DNA from: Leucobacter sp.
GTDB lineage: Bacteria > Actinomycetota > Actinomycetes > Actinomycetales > Microbacteriaceae
Assembly: GCA_031178565.1 (NCBI GenBank)
Contig: JAPSIU010000006.1
Coordinates: 16,750-25,176 of the forward strand
Length of the DNA: 8,427 bases
Direction of reading: 5' to 3'
The notes under the pieces are model-generated. The model was not told the origin of the DNA and made no database searches. It saw only the letters and a list, made by a program, of their open reading frames with translations. Of this stretch, positions 6,138-8,427 are shown one piece after another (the first letter of the stretch is position 1; every line of letters begins with the position of its first letter). Both the position numbers and the translations under genes were made by a program.

Positions 6138-7352
6138 TCACCAGTGCATCACCGCACCCGGGACGATCGGATCGAGGTGACGTCCCCACCGCACCTCGCT
6201 GAGGTCGATCTCAGGATCCCTGCCCTGCATGAGTTGCATGATGCACTTACCCGTGACCGGCCCCGTCGAGTTGCCGAAGGTGTGTCCGGCCGCGATCATG
6301 AGCCCCGGCGCGGCCTCGTCGATGATCGGCACCATGTCCGACGTCGTCGGCAGCGTTCCCGCCCAGAACCGGTCGAGCTTCACATCTCGTAAGCCTGGGA
6401 AGTCGTCAACAATGCTGCGCATGGTCGAGAGCATCCCCATCATGGTCACGTCGTGGTCGATGTCGTCCGGATAGTCCATCGGGCACCCCAAGAGGACCTC
6501 TCCGTTGGCCCGCTGAGCGGCGAGGGTCAGCATCCACGACCCGCTCTCTTCCTCGATCGGGCTGAGGAAGAGGGACTCATCCCAGGAGGGAAGATTCCGG
6601 AAGAGCGTGTACTGCTTGGCCGTCGCAGGGCCGTAGACGACCGGCGCGATCTGCTGGGGAAGCGGCTTCGTCGCGAGCACCTGCAGGCGCTCGCGACCGA
6701 CGCGCACGTCCCAGCCGCTCGCCCGCATGAACTTCTCCGTCCACGCGCCGGTGGCGACCACGACGTAGTCGGCGAGGTGCTGCTCCCCCTCCACCGTCAC
6801 CGCCCCGATCGCTCGGTCGCCGTCGAACAGGATCCGGTCGACCCGGACCCCCTCGCGGATGTCCGCCGATTCGGCTCTGGCCCCCGCGGCGATCGCGTCC
6901 ACCACCGTAGCCGTGTTGATCTGCGCGTCGTTCGCGCAGAACGACGCGCCCGCGACGTCGGGACGGATGGGGCCCACGAGATTCCGCACCTCACGGTTGT
7001 CGAGCAGCTCCATGTCGAGGCCGTCCGCACTCCGCGCTTCGACGAACTCGCGGAAGATCGGGGCCTGCGCCTCGTCGGTGAAGTAGATCAGGCCGCCCTC
7101 AGCCCTGAATTCGAAGTTCTGCGGGAGCTCCTCCCGGAGTTCGTCGTACAGCGCACGCCCCGCGACCGATGCGTCCAGCGCCCAGCCGGCGTTGCGGCAG
7201 TGCAGCCACACGTACCCCGCGTTCCGGCTCGATGCGCCGTAACCGGGATACTCCTCCTCGAACAGGGTGACTCGCATGCCCTCTCTGGCGGCGTAATACG
7301 CGACCGAGGTCCCGACGATGCCGCCGCCGATGACGATGACCGATGTGCTCAA
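6138..7352 (-). CDS. DAO-family FAD-dependent amino acid/amine oxidoreductase
   Basis: A 404-residue flavoenzyme of the DAO family (glycine oxidase, sarcosine oxidase, D-amino acid dehydrogenase and hydroxyproline dehydrogenase relatives). It would oxidise an amine or D-amino acid to the imine, which hydrolyses to a 2-oxoacid or aldehyde. VIVIGGGIVG (5-14) is the FAD GxGxxG loop, and Glu32 ends the second strand to hold the ribose. ASSRNAGYVW (40-49) is the second FAD contact common in the family. GGLIYF (near residue 86) and the C-terminal AAGHTFGNSTGPVTGK block close the flavin site. There are no signal peptide or membrane segments. The start is TTG at 7352, with GAGGAA (7361-7366 on the complement) 8 bases upstream. 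An in-frame TGA only five codons upstream rules out a longer form. It is last in a minus-strand operon, 54 bases after the racemase gene, which suggests the racemase supplies the isomer it oxidises. Whether it uses O2 or an electron carrier cannot be told. Confidence 0.87.
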   Translation of the reverse strand: MSTSVIVIGGGIVGTSVAYYAAREGMRVTLFEEEYPGYGASSRNAGYVWLHCRNAGWALDASVAGRALYDELREELPQNFEFRAEGGLIYFTDEAQAPIFREFVEARSADGLDMELLDNREVRNLVGPIRPDVAGASFCANDAQINTATVVDAIAAGARAESADIREGVRVDRILFDGDRAIGAVTVEGEQHLADYVVVATGAWTEKFMRASGWDVRVGRERLQVLATKPLPQQIAPVVYGPATAKQYTLFRNLPSWDESLFLSPIEEESGSWMLTLAAQRANGEVLLGCPMDYPDDIDHDVTMMGMLSTMRSIVDDFPGLRDVKLDRFWAGTLPTTSDMVPIIDEAAPGLMIAAGHTFGNSTGPVTGKCIMQLMQGRDPEIDLSEVRWGRHLDPIVPGAVMHW

Positions 7353-7360
7353 TTTCTCGA

Positions 7361-7366
7361 TTCCTC
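7361..7366 (-). promoter_or_regulatory. Ribosome-binding site deciding the TTG start of the DAO gene
   Basis: GAGGAA on the complement lies 8 bases before the TTG at 7352. There is no ATG or GTG in this frame before an in-frame TGA five codons upstream, so TTG is the only start that keeps the FAD-binding strand. Confidence 0.7.
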
Positions 7367-7406
7367 ATTTCCTGGTGTGTGATGCTGTCCGTGCGGATCC
7401 CAGGGG

Positions 7407-8186
7407 TCAGCGGCCCTCGCGGAATGCGAAGAATGCGTCGACCTCGGCTGCCTGAGCCGCGTCGTGATCCCTGATGTTCTGGTAATACGATGCGCGGGAT
7501 ATGCGGTACTGCCCGCCGCGGTGGATATCGGCGAACATCTCGGCCGACTTCACGGCGAGCACATTGGGGTTCACCACTGAGAGCCCCGCACCATCGATCT
7601 CGCCGCGCATGACGGCGTACTCGTAGCAGGCCGCCACGATCGTGCAGCCGATGATGACCGTCTCGGCTCCGGTGCGCGCCATGAGTTCGCGCGCCTTCGC
7701 CTCCGTATCCCGCGCCACCCCGATCGGATCGCTGACCATATCGTCCACGAACCAGCCCACGGCCTCCAGACCGACGCAATTCGCATCGGTCCCGTACGCG
7801 CGCAGGATGTCCCGCTGCATCGGCAGCGCCTTCCGGTGGTCGCTGAGGATCGCGTAACGGTGCCCGAACATCCGGCTGAGGGACGTCGCGGTTTCGAGGG
7901 GGCCGATCACCGGGATCGACAGCTGCTCGCGCACCTCGACGAGCCCGGGATCGTAGAGGCAGCCGATGACGAACGCGTCGGCGCCGTTCCGCTCCGCCTC
8001 CATCGCCGCGCGGATGATTTCCACCTGCACCAGCTGCTTCGGCGCGTAGTAGTCGATGTTGCGCGGACCGTGGTCGAGGTGGAGCACCTCGAGCGTAGTG
8101 TCCGAGCGCAGCGCGTGCGTCAGCACCTCGGTGATGATCCGATCGTGCGCGTCAGTGGCGAACGGATTCAGAAAGCTGATCTTCAT
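7407..8186 (-). CDS. Asp/Glu/hydantoin racemase family protein
   Basis: A 259-residue cofactor-independent racemase of the Asp/Glu/hydantoin racemase superfamily, which inverts a carbon stereocentre with two cysteines acting as acid and base. The two expected cysteines are in place: Cys76 in VIGCLYDPGL (73-82) and Cys181 in VIIGCTIVA (177-185). These positions match the catalytic cysteine numbering I recall for characterised hydantoin racemases. Family length is about 230-260, so it appears complete. The start is ATG at 8186 with GAGGAG (8197-8202 on the complement) and a rather long 10-base spacer. It lies 26 bases after an ABC-transporter binding-protein gene and 54 before a DAO-type oxidase, on one likely transcript. 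That context points to racemisation of an imported amino acid, hydantoin or carbamoyl derivative. Related maleate isomerases and arylmalonate decarboxylases are alternatives, but the two-cysteine pattern does not separate all of them. No hydantoinase or carbamoylase is visible in this window. Confidence 0.83.
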   Translation of the reverse strand: MKISFLNPFATDAHDRIITEVLTHALRSDTTLEVLHLDHGPRNIDYYAPKQLVQVEIIRAAMEAERNGADAFVIGCLYDPGLVEVREQLSIPVIGPLETATSLSRMFGHRYAILSDHRKALPMQRDILRAYGTDANCVGLEAVGWFVDDMVSDPIGVARDTEAKARELMARTGAETVIIGCTIVAACYEYAVMRGEIDGAGLSVVNPNVLAVKSAEMFADIHRGGQYRISRASYYQNIRDHDAAQAAEVDAFFAFREGR

Positions 8187-8212
8187 GCGACTGATGCTCC
8201 TCGTTGGTGAGA

Positions 8213-8427
8213 CTAGGGCAGGCGGAGTTCGCCGGGATCGGCGGCGGAGGGGTCGAGCCCCGCGTTCTCGAGCATCTTCGCGAGCTCGCCGCTCTCGCGC
8301 AGCGTCTCGACATCCGCGTTCACGGCTTCCAGGAGCGACTCATTATCCTTGCCGATCGGGAAGCACACCTGTCCGGGTTCCACGCTCGTGGCCACACGCT
8401 CATCGGGCTCGAGAACTTCCACGTCCC
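8213..8427 (-). CDS. C-terminal fragment of an ABC transporter substrate-binding protein (partial)
   Basis: About 71 codons run from the right edge of the window to a TAG stop at 8213; the start lies outside. The visible end reads like the last part of a family 3 (amino acid/polar substrate) extracellular solute-binding protein: VATSVEPGQVCFPIGKDN, then ESLLEAVNADVETLRESGELAKML, the closing helix pattern of an acidic, Asn-containing 'vN..l..l..sGel..l' segment. The whole protein would normally be about 260-300 residues, a lipoprotein outside the membrane feeding an ABC permease. The signal peptide and ligand residues cannot be seen. It stops 26 bases before the racemase start, so it is the upstream member of the same minus-strand operon and implies that the operon's substrate is imported. 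The family 3 assignment rests on a short C-terminal stretch and is moderate. Confidence 0.65.
   Translation of the reverse strand, partial: DVEVLEPDERVATSVEPGQVCFPIGKDNESLLEAVNADVETLRESGELAKMLENAGLDPSAADPGELRLP

Noticed and set aside
6453..7382. Plus-strand open frame of 309 codons opposite the DAO gene
   Set aside because: The minus frame carries FAD-binding motifs across its length, while this frame is Arg-rich and has no domain signals or ribosome-binding site.
1..8427. Mobile element, CRISPR array, tRNA or rRNA
   Set aside because: I saw no direct-repeat array, transposase or integrase motifs, attachment-like repeats, tRNA cloverleaf ends or rRNA sequence. The only repeats are the hairpins listed.

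Overview
This is an 8.4-kb piece of a high-GC genome. The G/C-rich third positions, strong Shine-Dalgarno sites, and mix of ATG, GTG and TTG starts suggest a high-GC actinobacterium. A Microbacteriaceae-like host (for example Microbacterium) is my guess from the overall look, not something the sequence proves. Bases 1-90 are G and C homopolymer runs typical of a poor contig end. The right edge cuts through a gene.

The window holds nine genes plus one C-terminal gene fragment, all metabolic and tightly packed, on alternating strands. From left to right: (1) a citryl-CoA lyase / citrate-synthase-like gene on minus (111-935). It is divergent from a plus-strand pair made of a MaoC-type hotdog dehydratase (1171-1653) and a short-chain dehydrogenase of the 3-alpha-hydroxysteroid dehydrogenase type (1689-2474). 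(2) A hairpin at 2488-2517 separates that pair from a convergent classical SDR on minus (2523-3314). (3) Divergent from this SDR is a plus-strand operon: a flavin amine oxidase broken by an in-frame amber codon (3479-4792), an NTF2/SnoaL-like protein (4789-5193) and an NADPH enzyme resembling imine reductases (5222-6085). (4) A perfect 30-nt palindrome (6105-6134) separates this from a convergent minus-strand operon, read right to left: the end of an ABC-transporter substrate-binding protein, an Asp/Glu/hydantoin-family racemase (7407-8186) and a DAO-family FAD oxidoreductase (6138-7352).

Together the genes look like a catabolic island for a small nitrogen-containing substrate. The binding protein would import it, the racemase would set its stereochemistry, and the flavin oxidases would convert C-N bonds to imines. 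The imine-reductase-like protein and the SDRs would handle imine/carbonyl redox, and the MaoC and citryl-CoA-lyase-like enzymes would process CoA-bound carbon. The substrate cannot be read from the sequence, and the pathway is inference. The points most worth checking are the amber codon in the amine oxidase, the SDR whose catalytic Ser is replaced by Arg, and the imine-reductase-like protein that lacks the usual catalytic residue of either related family.
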